A DNA stretch of 64,000 bases from contig OY754329.1 in NCBI GenBank assembly GCA_963573305.1, positions 139,363,422 through 139,427,421 of the forward strand, given 5' to 3'. Source of the stretch: Pyrrhosoma nymphula (taxonomy: Eukaryota; Arthropoda; Insecta; Odonata; Coenagrionidae). The notes beneath the pieces were generated by a model that ran no database searches, was not told the origin of the DNA, and saw nothing but the letters and a program-made list of their open reading frames with translations. The position numbers and the translations under genes are program-made. Below, piece after piece: positions 24,100 to 36,742 of the stretch. Position 1 is the first letter of the stretch; each line of letters starts with the position of its first letter.

Positions 24100-25480
24100 G
24101 GCTGTCCCTAAGGAAGGGAAGCTGAATGCTCGTTCGAGGATGGGGGTGGCGAGCAGGAGGATTTAAATCGAAATTGGATTGCTTGAAAACACCGCTGCGG
24201 AGTTTTTTGAAATGCTGGGGAAATGCATGCGCTATGGGCACGGGGATCTACTGTTCGATTGGGGAGGCTCGGTGAGGGGGATGGGCTGTTTAACGTTGGG
24301 GAGAGGAGAGTGCGCATGGCATGGAAAGGTGGCTGTCGCGTGGGAGGAGGAAGGGGGTATGGTCTGCACACCCCCCGCCAAACGCCCCCCGAAATATATA
24401 ACCCTGCGCTCTTCTCCCTTATCTCCTCCCCTATGGCAGAGACAGTGGTCCCCCCTTTTTCGAGGTGCCGCCGCATGTCGTGCCCCCCCCCACCCGGTAT
24501 TCCTTTCCCTCTCATCTCTTCCCGCCTCCTCCTCGTCCCTTTCCCGCCACCCCCCGACTCGCTCCTCCGGATCAATACGGCCACGCACACCCTCACGTGG
24601 GGGGCTACCCCCCCCCCCCCAGTGGCGCACAAATTTCCCGCGCTTTTCCTCTCATGGTGGTTGTCTGTTGTGTGGGTCGGGCGAAGGGGACGGATAGGGA
24701 GGAGCCGCCCCTATCCCTACCCCGCAACCACCGCCACCTACTTCCTCCTCTCCCATCCCTCCTCTGGCTGCTCTGTCTTCCCTGTCCCATCCCACATTTT
24801 ACCCCCTCCTCCCGCGCCTGTTCCTGGCTTATATCGACCAGCCTTCCTCCTCCCCCACTGCCACGAACCCCCGTCCCCCCTCTGTCCTCTCGTCGTGCGA
24901 ACGAAGCAAGGTCACGAGGTCACCCGGCGAGTGTTTGCCCTCGGAGGGTTTGGTTCCTCAGGAGCGCCGGCCGGCGGCCCTCCGCCCCTGGGGCATCGCC
25001 TCTTAGGGAGTACTCCCCTCTGGAAAAGACCGTGGGGGCTTCGGAATCGCCCCAGCACCCCGTTAGACCCCCTCCACCTCGTGCTGCCGGCCGGCACGCG
25101 ACAAGCCCGCCGCCAAGCGGAAGCGGCTCGTGCTGGTGTTGTATCCTCTTATTCGGACGCGAATTGTCCCTCCCTCGACGAAACGCTGACGCGGAATTCT
25201 ATCCGACGACCTTGTGCCGATGAGGGTCTCTTGGGTCACCCTCCTCTCCCGCCGTCCTCATTTCTCCAGTTGCTGCCAGTTTTTCCGCTTTTTTTGTGTC
25301 AATATCGGAGGAGGGGCCCAAGTTTGTGGTTGTCTGTAGCGATGAAGTTCGTGGCACTCGTGAGCGGGGATTTGGTGGTCCGAGAGGAACAAGCAAGCGT
25401 TCGCGGATGAGGTGAACTGAAGGTCTTCCCTCAGTCCATGTTTTTCCCATCTTCTTATGCGTTTGTTTCTCCGATGCCAC
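24100..25480. other. GC-rich, CpG-rich island 8 (largest)
   Basis: About 1.4 kb of GC-rich sequence with long C/T tracts (24360-24900) and a run of 13 C at 24608-24620. It stays open in one + frame for 395 codons (24223-25410). The peptide is Pro/Ser/Arg-rich, with no domain, and overlapping frames are also open, so I read this as a composition effect. The CpG density would fit an unmethylated regulatory region. Confidence 0.5.
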
Positions 25481-25839
25481 GCTCTACGATGGCGAATGTA
25501 ACGAAGTTGGTTAATTTCGGGGTGAACAAATCAAAGATATATTTTCAACAAAAGAAATATAATTTCATAGAGGATTATTCGGTAGAATATTAAGTACATT
25601 GTTTAGAGAATGAAAGTGTGATTGATAGAATCCTGGTGTCGGCATGAGCGCACTTTTATCAAAAAGCAATCTTCCATCTGACAGAAGTAGTGAAGTTAAG
25701 TGCTATTTCCACATCACTCAAGTAGGGGGTAGGGTTACTTCGAAAACTTTTTTCAGTTCTCGAACCCAGGTCTTCGTGAATGAGAATTCAGATCGAAGCA
25801 ATCCCGCTCCAGATCAGTTTCCGCGATGTTCTGCGATAT

Positions 25840-26890
25840 ACCTATCGTGATGGGTTGAGGGAGGGTGGGTTGTGTGCCTGGGGCCATTTCGATCGCCGCG
25901 ATGCGTGCTCGCAAGGGAACGGGGAGGGGTAACACACCCCTGCGGACGTAGGGGGTTGGTTGGGATGTCCCTCTCGGTCCATTAGCAGATTGGTCGCCGT
26001 CATTCCCCGCCCTGATCCCGGAGGAGGAGGGGGGCCCTCATGCCTCCCCCACCGGCGCGCGCCCTTCGTCTTTGGCTCGCGACGACTCGGGAAGCGCTCG
26101 CGGTTGAGGTCTCTCAGAAGAGCGGAGAGTGTGACGACCGTGGGGTGGGGAATTTGAGATGGAGATAGCGAATTCTTCTTCCTCCGCGTCGTCCCGCTTT
26201 TCCCAAGTCCTGCTTGTTCCCCTCGGCTGCCCACACCACTCCCCCCCTGATCTCTCTCCATCAGCCGCCCCACGCAGCAAAGTCGGATAATGGCAAACGC
26301 CCGAGAGTGTTATGTGTGTGGCAGTGTATAGGGGGAAGGGGCTCACGGTCGGCACGGGAGCGCGCGGGGCAGAGGAATAATCGATTGGTCCTGTTCTCTC
26401 TTTTTTCATCCTTCTTTCCCCTCCCTCTTATGCTCTCCAGTCGAAAAAGAGTGGTCCGAAGCAAGTGGCGCTCATGCGGGGAGGAGGCAGCGTGACACGC
26501 CGGTTCGGACGTTTGAAATTTGAGGCCAAGGATCACTCGGGATGAGCTGCAGTGTTGACCGTTTTTATTGTCGTCGACCTTGCGGTGTAGGAGTAGGAAT
26601 GGGGGCGGCTGAGGAGGAATTTCTCTCTCCCGACCGAACGCATGTGCTTCCCCCGAGAACGCGTCCTCCCGCTCTCCCCCCTCCCCTCGTTCATCTCTCC
26701 TCTCCCTCCTTCCCGTCGCTTTCCCCACCCATCGCCACGAAAGAGAGGGGACCACGCACGCCGCACTCTAGGGCTCCACGGTTTTCTTTTTTTCTTCGAA
26801 AAAAGGTCGCACCCGCCCTCCCGTGTGTGCGTGTGCAGTTCCCAAGCGATTTCTCTGCCCCCGCTTTCTTCTCGGTTCCGCAATGAAAAC
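25840..26890. other. GC-rich island 9
   Basis: Alternating G/A-rich and C/T-rich blocks carry many CpGs, with open frames on both strands and no recognised peptide. Confidence 0.45.
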
Positions 26891-27859
26891 AGTTCGAGAT
26901 TTTCTCGTCCGAGAATGAATATCTCAAGTAATAAACGATCATGTTAAGGAATCTCTCAAGTGTCTCGATTTCTTTCTGGTTTATGTCGGTGGAGCGATTC
27001 CTCCGGATAGAAGAGTTTAGGTTCTGCTGTCATAATTTTTCGACGATGAAATATATTAATATTAGTAACTAACTGATAAATATTTCCCTCCTGGCATTTT
27101 GAATCAAGTATTATTTTTTTCTTTTCATGCACGAGCTATTATTCTCGTACCCGGCGGAAATTAGGCCAACTTTTAATTGTTTATGCCATATGACGACGCA
27201 TTCGTCTGGAATGATTATAAATGCTGGCCGTCGTGCGTTGCGCTCTCCCAGATTGTCAACAAGCCGTGGAGCGCAAAAATTGTTCCTTGCTTTGCGCTAT
27301 CGCTCTCTGAAACGTGATCCTCTATAACGGCGATATGTTCGCCGTCACGGTTCTCGAGACTCTACTACGAGAACATCGTACTACAATTCGCTTTGGAAAG
27401 CAATAGCGACTACGCGAAAGAGCGCGTTATCTTCCGTGGAGGCTTACCTACTTTCAATTGTTACGCGTCTTAGTACTCGCCGGTTAGCCTTTTTTCGGCG
27501 TGCAGGCTTGCGTGGCGATGCCGAATTCGTGAGCATTTCCGTCGAGATCTCTATTTCCGTGGGAACAAAGCTTGTAGAAGTCTTCGTCTCCATTTTGAAG
27601 TGATGAGAGCGTTTTAAAAATAAACAATTGCGTTAGCGCGAACGAGCGCATCAAGTAGTTCCCATGGTCGCATGCCTGCTTTTGTTCGCAACGCATCGTA
27701 ATATTCGCGGTTTTTTTTTGCCATCTTCCCTCGCGTGTAATTTTTCGAGGCGGTGACCAGTTCTTCAGGCACGCCACCGAGAATTACATACGAGTAGGAG
27801 TAAATCGTGTTAGAAGTCTTTCTTCTCCATTACGAAGAGCACTTGCCGAGTCTTATGTT

Positions 27860-28420
27860 CGCACGCCCTTTTCGTTTCGATGGTTCGACCCGCGCGATCA
27901 CTGCTGCCTCACGTGGCGCGTGTTCTGGCGGCATCCCTCCCCTCTCCGTTCCTTTATCCCCGCCCCCCTCTCCTTCCCGCACTCTCGCTACCGCCCGCTG
28001 GTCGGGAAAGGGGGGTGTGGAAGGGGAAGGGAGGAATCCGTAACGGGACGTGGGTGGAGGAGGGCGGTGTGGAAACTACTCTTGTGTCCTCTCCCTCCCG
28101 CTCGTTCTTTCTCTCTCTCCTCTCTCCACTGTTGCGTTCCGGCGTTGCCAAGAGTTCGGTGTGTTTGTGTGTGTGGATCTGTTTTGGAGGGGAGTGCTAC
28201 GGGAGAGGCTATGCTGGTGCGTCGTCGTTTGTAAAGGGGGGGCAGAAGGGAATCTCTCCTGCCTTCGTTGTGTTCCCATCGAGCTACTTGCTGCTTCTCT
28301 CGACAGATGACGGTGGAGTGGCGACTCCGACTTCTCGTTTTCCTCGCCAGGAATTCGACGTACGCTCGAATTTTTACCGCCTTCTGAAATCGGAAGAGGG
28401 GGGATGTAGTGCACAAGTTT
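27860..28420. other. GC-rich island 10
   Basis: A C/T-rich tract (27940-28000) is followed by a G-rich stretch and then mixed sequence. Frames of up to 208 codons are low complexity and overlap others. Confidence 0.45.
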
Positions 28421-29019
28421 ACCATACGAAACGATATTTTGACGTTTTCACCGGCTATGCCGACCAGTTTCCGGTCTACGATTTCCTATTTGACAATTTC
28501 ACGTAATCCTTCGTTACATATATGCTATTTTTGTGTTTTCCTGGCTCGGGTCTTTATTTTCTCGCTTCGTAACTAGTATGGCCCAGTTTTAAAGGCAAAA
28601 CACTCATTTTCGCTCCAAACATTCAATTAACGCTCATTTTTTATATGAAATATTTGCATTCGTCATAAGCGTCTACAATATCTCTGTAAATATTTAGCAA
28701 ATCATCGAGATATATTTTTACGGATCTCAGTGAGAAAGAGTTAACTATGTGGGCCACAAAATCGTGGTTCTAGGGGAAAGATTTTTGCGGGACGTAGGCT
28801 ATCATCTATTTACTTCTATCAGTCCACCTCGATGCATAACCCTAGCTGCTTCGCTGGGTGCATATACCGGTTATAGTCGAGAGACATGACTAATACCTGC
28901 TATTGTCGGTAGCTATCGTTTCGATGACGCAGTACTATTTGAGGTAGGGAGGGGATGTTCCTTTTTCCATTGGGAGCGTGTCGTTAAGGGTCCTTTGGTG
29001 GGGGAATTTTTTAATTGTT

Positions 29020-29240
29020 CGCTCTATCGGGAGGTTCGAGCAGCCCGGCGGTGATAGTGTGTCGTCATCGTCGAAATTTTGAGGACAGCCCGTGCTTCCA
29101 CTTCCGTCCGTCCTCGCCGTTGTCTCGTAGCGGACTGGGTCTCTCGGCGGTGCCCCCCCCCCCCCCCCCCACGCCTTCTTCCGCCCACCCAATTCAAAAG
29201 GGGCGCTTGAATGAAGTCTTATAAAACCTCCCGAGGCATC
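29020..29240. other. GC-rich island 11 with C18 homopolymer
   Basis: An uninterrupted run of 18 C lies at 29153-29170 inside a GC-rich block. It could form unusual DNA structure on the G strand and is prone to slippage. Confidence 0.7.
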
Positions 29241-30059
29241 TTCGCCCCCTTCCATTGAATTCCCACGTGAATCTTGAATGAAGTCCCCAGCGCCGGTCCA
29301 CGTGGAATCCATCGCGAATGTGTGTGTAGCTTGCTCGCAAATATTTATTTTCAACATAATTACGACGGGATGTTGCCGTTGCCTGCTTGTCGACACCTTA
29401 AAAACTTTAATTTAGCAGTCGGTGAATTCATTTCAATGCGACGGTAGTGTTTTGACTGTTTTACATAACTACTGATTTTGATTTTACTGATTCGAATCAA
29501 ATGAGTTGCTGGAGAGAACTCATCACCTTGCTTTCTGAATCCTCTATTAATTTTCATTACGATTTGGACAATTATAAATATTTCATACTGCTTTTAAAAA
29601 ACAATGTTTCCGTTATTATTGGTAAATCCTCGTGAAGAGTAGTAGTAAATGAAAAAAATATTGTCTCCCTTCGCGCTATTATGAAACCTCCGATGTATCT
29701 GAAGAATGGTGACCCGATGTTTAAGCTTGTGGTTCTAAGTGCAACGGGACCACAGTGTAGATAGATGGTTTAGTTTCAAATATTTTTTAAAGATATTGTT
29801 TCTGGATATTTAATAAATTAAAATTAATTATGGACTTAAAATCGAAAATTTTATGATCCCAGTACTAGATCGATTTTTTACGCCAAATTCGGCGTATATT
29901 TAACAGGTAATCTTCCATCTCAATATGTGAATTTTTAAATGTTAGTTACACGTCAAATATCTATTCTTATTAGTTAATATTTTCTTGTTTTATATCCAGT
30001 CACAATTCCGTCCTTTCCGATCTCCCTCACGACTCTCTCCGATTGAAAATTGTTCGGGT

Positions 30060-30303
30060 ATAATCTGAGGTTTCAGACGTGATGGGGTGGAAAAGGAACA
30101 TAACTGCAATTAATGAAGATGAGCAATTTCCACAATTATAACATTTATTGCACGACCGGTTTCACTTTTTACAGCATCGTCTTTTATGTACATATATATC
30201 AAGTGCACACTTGATATATGTACCTGAAGATGCTGTAAAAAGCGAAACCGGTCGTGCAATAAATGTTATACTTGTGGAAATTGCTCCTTTTCATTAATTG
30301 CAG
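30060..30303 (-). mobile_element. Palindromic Penelope-type insertion with hammerhead-like motif (family copy A)
   Basis: A 244-bp segment is flanked by an exact 12-bp direct repeat, AATTGTTCGGGT, at 30048-30059 and 30304-30315. Positions 30104-30303 form a near-perfect palindrome with arms of about 100 nt. It starts CTGCAATTAATGAA, ends TTCATTAATTGCAG and is centred on TCAAGTGCACACTTGA. Both arms contain GAAACCGGTCGTGCAATAAA on opposite strands. The tail (minus strand, 30060-30103) ends CGTCTGAAACCTCAGATTAT, related to the AAGCCTGAAA tails of the copies at 5120 and 42990, so the element most likely points to the minus strand. It has no coding capacity. Confidence 0.75.
30219..30258 (+). ncRNA. 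Hammerhead-like ribozyme motif (compact, type I layout)
   Basis: Parts in order: helix I strand TGTAC (30219-30223), CTGAAGA (30224-30230, fits CUGANGA), helix II GCT/AGC, GAAA (30244-30247), helix III from self-complementary ACCGGT (30247-30252), C at the expected cleavage position (30253), and helix I strand GTGCA (30254-30258). TGTAC pairs with GTGCA over five pairs. One extra U lies between the core GA and helix II, and helix III is too short to fold alone, so activity would need a dimer. It lies in the arm that is antisense to the element's presumed direction; the sense arm has lost the CTGA core. Confidence 0.5.
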
Positions 30304-30419
30304 AATTGTTCGGGTGTTTTAACTTGGTTCTTGGGTTGTTTTATTATTTTGTCTTCACAATAATATTCACTCTTCGCCGATATTCCCGTATGGAGAAACT
30401 AAATTTGCTAGTAGTCGAC

Positions 30420-30780
30420 GCTTTCATTAAACGGACGCCGGATTGTGGGAGAAGTGGGGTCTTGGGATGTTTTGAGGAGAGTATGGTGTTCATTGAGTGA
30501 GAGAGAGATAGCTTCTAGAATGTCTAATTGCAGTGGGGGCGGAAGGGAGGCGAGGGAGGGCCGTTGCCCCCGAAATGCATTATGGGGACTGTCTCCGCGC
30601 TGCTTGGGCTGTAGGCGAAGGAAAGGGGCGTGTGAAATTCGCCGCTGCCAGTTCGTTCGGCCGAATCGAGGTCGCGAAGGAGAGGGGAGAGCCCTCATCC
30701 GCTGCTCCTCAGGCGGCTGCGGGGGAAGAGAGGACGCAGACGTATCGTCACGGCAGGTCTTATAGCCGAACCAAATTTGC
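30420..30780. other. GC-rich, G-rich island 12
   Basis: G-rich on the + strand (GTGGGGGCGGAAGGGAGGCG near 30533) with CpGs, in contrast to the C/T-rich islands elsewhere. No gene is recognised. Confidence 0.45.
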
Positions 30781-31589
30781 TTCCTCAAGGAACCGTAGTA
30801 TACTGGAGCGAAGACCGATTGTTCTTCTGGACGGGATTCATTATCGACCACAGTGTCTCAATAATCCACACCCCGTGGGTTTTTTAGATAAAATATCTTC
30901 CTTCGCCGAACATTACCGTAAACTTTTAATGTAGCTTGAAAAAAGTGGGTCGTAAATGTTTAAATAAATATAATTCTTCAACCTCCCAAATATTGTTATC
31001 AAATAATCCCACAACCCTTCCTCTTCGCTGCACCTGTAATAGTTTCAAAAATCCTTTGTTAGGCCTCTGCATATATTATGTCAATACCTGATTGTTTGTG
31101 AAAGTTAAAATTAGCGTTCCTTTTCGATGCTTGATATTAACAACTTATAGACTTAAAGATCGAAATGGGATATTTATGCATTGGTAGTGGGAAATCATGC
31201 ATATGCAATATATGAAAGAATGAGATATCATTAAATTTATTATTGAGAAGACAATATCTACGACATGTGAAATGACTGTCCGGTCACCAAATGGTCCATC
31301 GAGCACTTCGAAAACCGCTACTTTACCACAGTTGTAACGTAATCATGCAATACTGAACGTTATTTGTCATTATGGTTTGAGTCTGGTTGTTTACGCTATA
31401 TAGTATCGCGTAAATAATGGAATGTACTCGACGTATACAATTTTTGCGGAAAAATTATTCGTAACGGATGGGCTAGAGCCTAATTTGCCCGGTATCACCA
31501 TCATCTGGTAGTAGTGCTGGCCGGTGATACGGTTGTGGCAATATTCCCTCTATTGGTTGTTAATATCCTTCAAATTTAAGGGTTAAACC

Positions 31590-32704
31590 TGGGTCATTCC
31601 ATGTCAACTAATCCAAGGCAAACATTCTGACAAATGCTGGATACCCTCAACAGACGTGTTGATGTCAGTACGAGTGCCAAAAACCATCACAGAAAGGCAG
31701 CACACCTTGCCTGACATCATAATTACTGCTCTTGAGGTCTGGAATGATTACCTTAAGGCTTAGTGGTGCATTATTGAAAAATGGATGCTGTTTTTTCCCA
31801 CTTCCAATGACATCATGGTTTCATATTATTGCTGATATTTTAGCATTTTAGTCTCTTGGAACTTGAGGGTAATATCAAAATTGATTGGCTGGACAGTTAA
31901 AAGAATGATATGTGTTCAGAGGAAGTTTAATACTCACATCCAACACACCATTAAGTGGAGGCCCTGAAACAAAGGTGTCGTAGCAAACTGTTTAACGTAC
32001 ACTATTTAAATAAATTATGTAAAAAATTATCAATAATGGGAGCAACTTCAGATTTGTATTCACTTAAAGAAGAAGGTTACAGCTTGTTATTAAAAAAATC
32101 ATCTCCTACTTTGTGTCCCTTTTTTGTTATTAAAAGTTGAAATCAAGCCATTTTGCAACACAAAAAATTAGCGGGGTGGTAGTGTTCAGTAAATTATCAA
32201 CAATTAACCTCTAAATGGGCCTAAACTTCATGCCAATTTAAAGTTGCCAATATTTTCAATGCTTACTCCGATTTTAGTGGATTTTAGTGGAGTAGCACTT
32301 GCGCCTGAAAATGTTTTTTTTTTTGTGGAAATCTGTGAAAACTGCCATGTTCGAATATTTATTACAATAAAAGTTTACAAGAGAGAATATTTGTGATAGA
32401 ATTTTTGAAAACTAAAGTCGCATGTCTATGCCGTCTGAAAATTTTACTGGCTTAGATGGCTTATTTAAGTTTTTACAGAGGTACAAACATGGCTGATTTG
32501 CACAATTTGACTCACGGTCAGATTTTTCCTCTATGCCACGGTGTATACAAATACTCATATCTCAGAAAGTATAGGCATTGGGGCTAAAATATTTTAGATT
32601 TTTCTTAATGAAGGTTAAAACTAGTAACGGAAAAAATTATGAAAATTTGAGATGGTGAGCGTGGGAACCTCCAAAAATTGGTGGAGTTGACATGGAATGA
32701 TCCA
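31590..32704. mobile_element. Non-autonomous DNA transposon candidate, 1.1 kb
   Basis: The left end TGGGTCATTCCATGTCAACT (31590-31609) and right end AGTTGACATGGAATGATCCA (32685-32704) are inverted repeats matching at 19 of 20 positions. The interior is AT-rich, with no open frame above about 60 codons and no transposase trace. No clear target duplication is seen outside the ends. The superfamily is not assigned. Confidence 0.6.
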
Positions 32705-33239
32705 TCTGCTAGCGGATCCCTTTGAAGATCTTATTACCATTCGTCCATTATTGTTTACAGTAGGAAAAGTCTTACTGGAAAAATGTCTAATAGGGTGCTG
32801 CCCTTGCAAAATTCCCGACATATCGGAGGTTGACAAACCCTAATCAAACTAAAATCCTAGTTTTGGTGAAGGAATACACAATGGGATATTTTATGTTGAA
32901 ATGTATTAAACTTATGTGACTTGAACTTTCCAATTTGGAATATTTCCATAATGCAGTTTTCAGAATAGTAGGTAACGCAGCAAATGGAATTTAAGCGTAC
33001 GTCGTTGTTCTCCACACTTGAGACTTCATTCTGTGAAACTTCATTTTCTCCTACTCAAACTTCTCTATTATGCGGAGCGTTTTTAAATTTGTGGATCACG
33101 TCGACTCTCAAAGTTCGCTTGTACTTAATATTTCCCTTAAGGAATAGGAGAGACCAGTGTAAAAATGCCGTAAATTAACAAAACATAGTATTATACGTAA
33201 ATAAGAGCCATTTCTGTCGCGTTAATTTAAAAATGGCAG

Positions 33240-33730
33240 GAGTCTTAACTCGCCCTTGAGGTAGTTCACTACGTTCAACGTAGATGTCGATATCCGCCGC
33301 GGGAATCTGGTTCTCTTCTCTCCTCCGCCGTCGCTTGTTCTTCCTTCCTCCTTGTTGCCCGAGGGGACCCCGCGCCCCTCTTCCCTTCGCCCCCAACCCT
33401 TTCCTTCCCTAGGTCACGGTTTGAGCGAGAGACGCCCCCTCGGAGCACGCGCTCGGCGTCATCAACCCCCGTCCTTCACCCTTCCGGAGCACGCACCTGA
33501 CCTCCCCTCCTCCCCTATGGCCACTCGCTACACCTGTCCGCTCGCTTCGCTACATCTTCGCCCCGTTGCGCCGCGAGGAGAGGGTGTCGTAACGCGCCGA
33601 CCCTCCTTCCCTTATCTGCCATAGCCTCACCTCCCCCTCTCCCTTGCGCTCTCCCCTCTTCCCAGCGCCCACCACATCTCAGGCATCTCTCCTCCGTCAA
33701 TCGGTGGTCGGATGCAACTGCACCATAGGA
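33240..33730. other. GC-rich pyrimidine island 13
   Basis: C/T-rich on the + strand with many CpGs (CGCCGCGGGAATC near 33295). Open on several frames; no recognised peptide. Confidence 0.45.
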
Positions 33731-36469
33731 GAGGGGACGTACACCCTTGCTTTAAGGAAACGGCCGCACTTGAGCGTGGGGTAGTGGCGATCAACATTTG
33801 GCTGTCGCTCGTCAAAGATAGGCACACTGTTGCGATAGCGTCATCCACATGTGTCATGTTGCGTTTGCTAAGTGGTTGCGTTAAATCTTTGTTTCGTCGA
33901 AAAGCGTCTGTTTATTCAGCTGGAAAGTGGACGCCTCAATAAATATTTTCCAATTTCCCTATCGGTGGAAAAATTGAAGGTTGCGGACAGAATATGAATC
34001 GTATCCAATGGAGTCCTTATTACATAGAGACATATTTTCTGTGACTGTAATATTTGGGAATATACCAAGAAAGAGCTTCGTTGCATTTTAGAGTATCTCC
34101 TCTGCATTTCCTCGTCATTCCTCTAGTGCATTTACCAAACTCTAATTTCCGGTGGGGTCCACAGATAAAACTTTCTAAAAGTAAAATTTAATATATAATT
34201 ATATATTTCATTATATTCTGTAATTGAGTAATGCCTGGTAATCTATTGTTTATTACCGCACGCACATTCAACTAAATGATGTGCGCTGAAGGACGAATTT
34301 CCTCGGATAAATGTTTTAACTCGGTATCCGCCCTTGTGGGAAAAGATGGGAATATTTACACGTGCATTTCCAAATAGCATAGTCAATTGTTAATAATTGT
34401 AAATTGTTCCTTTTTTGCAGCTTAAGCTAGTGCCTGGGATAATTTAACTATCGAATTGTACTTAAAAACGAAGCAGGCGGTACGAGTGACCTGGCAGACA
34501 GATGGGAAGTGCATACGGTTGGCCCTCTCCGCGCTCACGACGTCATTCGTCTATAAAGTTCTTTTTCACGTTTCTCACGGGTTAGGTATTCACTTGCTTA
34601 TAATAATTAACTAGATCGTGAGCTCTCCCGCCTAAAGAATGTCTTCTCTACGAAAAATGTCTTATCACTAATATAATCCGTCGAGTCACATTTCACGTTT
34701 CGGCCTTTCCATCATTTAATCCTTTTTCCAATCCGCTATCTTTTTTCATGGCTGGTGTCCTTACACCCGCCTCCTCTCGCCCCGACGGCAGCTCTCGGAG
34801 TTGAGCGTAGAAGTAGGTTTTTTATATTTGTTCGTAGTGAATAATTACTACAAGTCAAAAGTTAACTTTCTTTTTTTCTCATATTTCCCATTTCAAGGTC
34901 TCATTATCATTTTTGCATCTTTCGAAATTGAATTTACTTTATTTTAGGTGGTTGATTATGAATTTCTCTGTGTAACACGATTCACCTTGTTACTTGCGAT
35001 CCACATTCGTCCACACGACGGTATTCAATGCTCAAGCGATCATTGTTCAATGCATTTATTTGACTTCAAATGATAACATTCATTAATTATTTTTGAGTGT
35101 TCTCTGTGCACTGAATGAAAATAGCACCCTTCGTGTTACTTCACTTTTTATGAAGAATAAAGAAAACTATCTTATATTTCGGTATGGTCTATAACATGCA
35201 TTTTCTTTGCAGGGATTTGGTGAGAGAATCTTTTCTATTGGCGTGAACGAATCTTCTCTATTGGTGTAATGTAACCTACATAACATGTCCTAATTGCCAT
35301 GATGTTATATTTATATATTATCTTTTTATATAGATATTTTGTTTTAGGTATCTTTTTATTTATATATTTTCTCTGTACTAGTGTTTCTCTAAGACCAAGC
35401 AAATGCTGAACATCCGGTAGCGTGTACCGGTATTAGTGTTCGGTTAAACACAAGCACACAACAATAATTTTTATATTCGCTGTCATAGAACTCTTCACAA
35501 ATCCCATGTCGCTCTTGCCTATGTGAAATTCAGACGCTTTCTTTCCTGCCTGTGGGTATTGATATCGTAGTCTTGAGATAGCGAGATTGGCATGAAGTGA
35601 TGGCGTAGCTATTTAAAGGAAAACGTAATTTCCTTAGAATAAAATCTCTATTATATTTCAGCGTATAGATATCAGTCCCCTCTTGTCGCGGTTTAATAAC
35701 TATTTGCATGCTAATCAAAGCTCTTACGGTGGGAAATGTATTATTTATACACGTTGCATTATTGTAAAAATATTTTACTCGAATTTGTATTGACATTGGC
35801 TTTGTGATTGGTGTTTTTATGGTTATCTTTAATATGGAGATTCCCGTTGGGTGTATGTTGCTAATATGGTCAGGCAGTGAGCGAAATTTGGCCGTAGAGA
35901 TGATCCCAGGCAAGCGTCCTTTTTTAACTATATGAACAATATTGTTATCTATTACTTACGGTCTGAGCAAAGACAAAAGTGACTAGTGACAAGCCGTTAT
36001 TACCTATCCATTTTTTATTTGATCCTGCAATTTATAATTTTTCAAAATTATTATTCTATGTACAGGGCTTCTGGAAAGATTTAATTTATATAGGAGAGAA
36101 AGTTTGCCGCTATAACACTAGTCACTAAATATGTCTGTACAACATCGACAAAATGAACGTTTCAAAATTTTTCTGGTCGTTGAAATGATCTATGGATATC
36201 TACACGCAAACTATAAGTGCAAACAGGATCTAGAAGTTAGAGATCAAGAATATTCCAAAACAAAAATGTTCCCTTTGGCAAATTTGTTTTGAAGTTTCTT
36301 AGGTTTATTCAACCCCGGTGTGGAAAACAACTAGCGAAGCGAAACTGACGAACTGTTTAATGGGAAGTACGAAATCGCCTTATCGTTGGAATGTGAATGG
36401 GCAAATATTGTGATTTAGTCGTTCGGCGGAACAGCCGAGGGCGACACACCCGCTCCTCTTGATTGATCT

Positions 36470-36610
36470 GCCTACCGCGGTGGTGAGGTTGGGTAACGTG
36501 CCGGGCGGCGGCATGGCAGCCTTAATTTCGCGAGTTCGTATCCCGCCTCCGGGATGGATGTTGTGTTTATCTGATTGTTAAGGGCTAGGCTGTGCAATAT
36601 GACCTTACTA
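36470..36610 (+). mobile_element. SINE-like element with tRNA-like head
   Basis: GTGGTGAGGTTGGGTAACGT (A-box-like) is followed about 50 bases later by GCGAGTTCGTATCCCGC (B-box-like, with flanking bases that pair). The body then reads GGGATGGATGTTGTGTTTAT. A 26-bp tandem repeat begins 30 bp further on. Confidence 0.5.
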
Positions 36611-36638
36611 GTGGGATCATCTAAAAACCCTTATCTAC

Positions 36639-36742
36639 TAATATGGTAACCTAATTACTATCGTTAATATGGTAACCTAATTACTATCGTTAATATGGTA
36701 ACCTAATTACAAGCGCTAATATGGCAACCTAATTACTATCGC
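36639..36742. repeat. Minisatellite, 4 x 26 bp
   Basis: The unit TAATATGGTAACCTAATTAC followed by TATCGT is repeated four times with only a few changes in units 3 and 4 (AAGCGC, GGCAAC). Confidence 0.9.

Noticed and set aside
24223..25410. 395-codon open frame on the + strand
   Set aside because: Pro/Ser/Arg-rich low-complexity peptide in a GC-rich pyrimidine island, with other long frames open over the same bases on both strands; no domain, no splice context.
27880..28506. 208-codon open frame
   Set aside because: Composition-driven frame in a GC-rich block; no similarity noticed.
36639..36742. CRISPR-like array
   Set aside because: The 26-bp units are contiguous with no spacers; a eukaryotic minisatellite.
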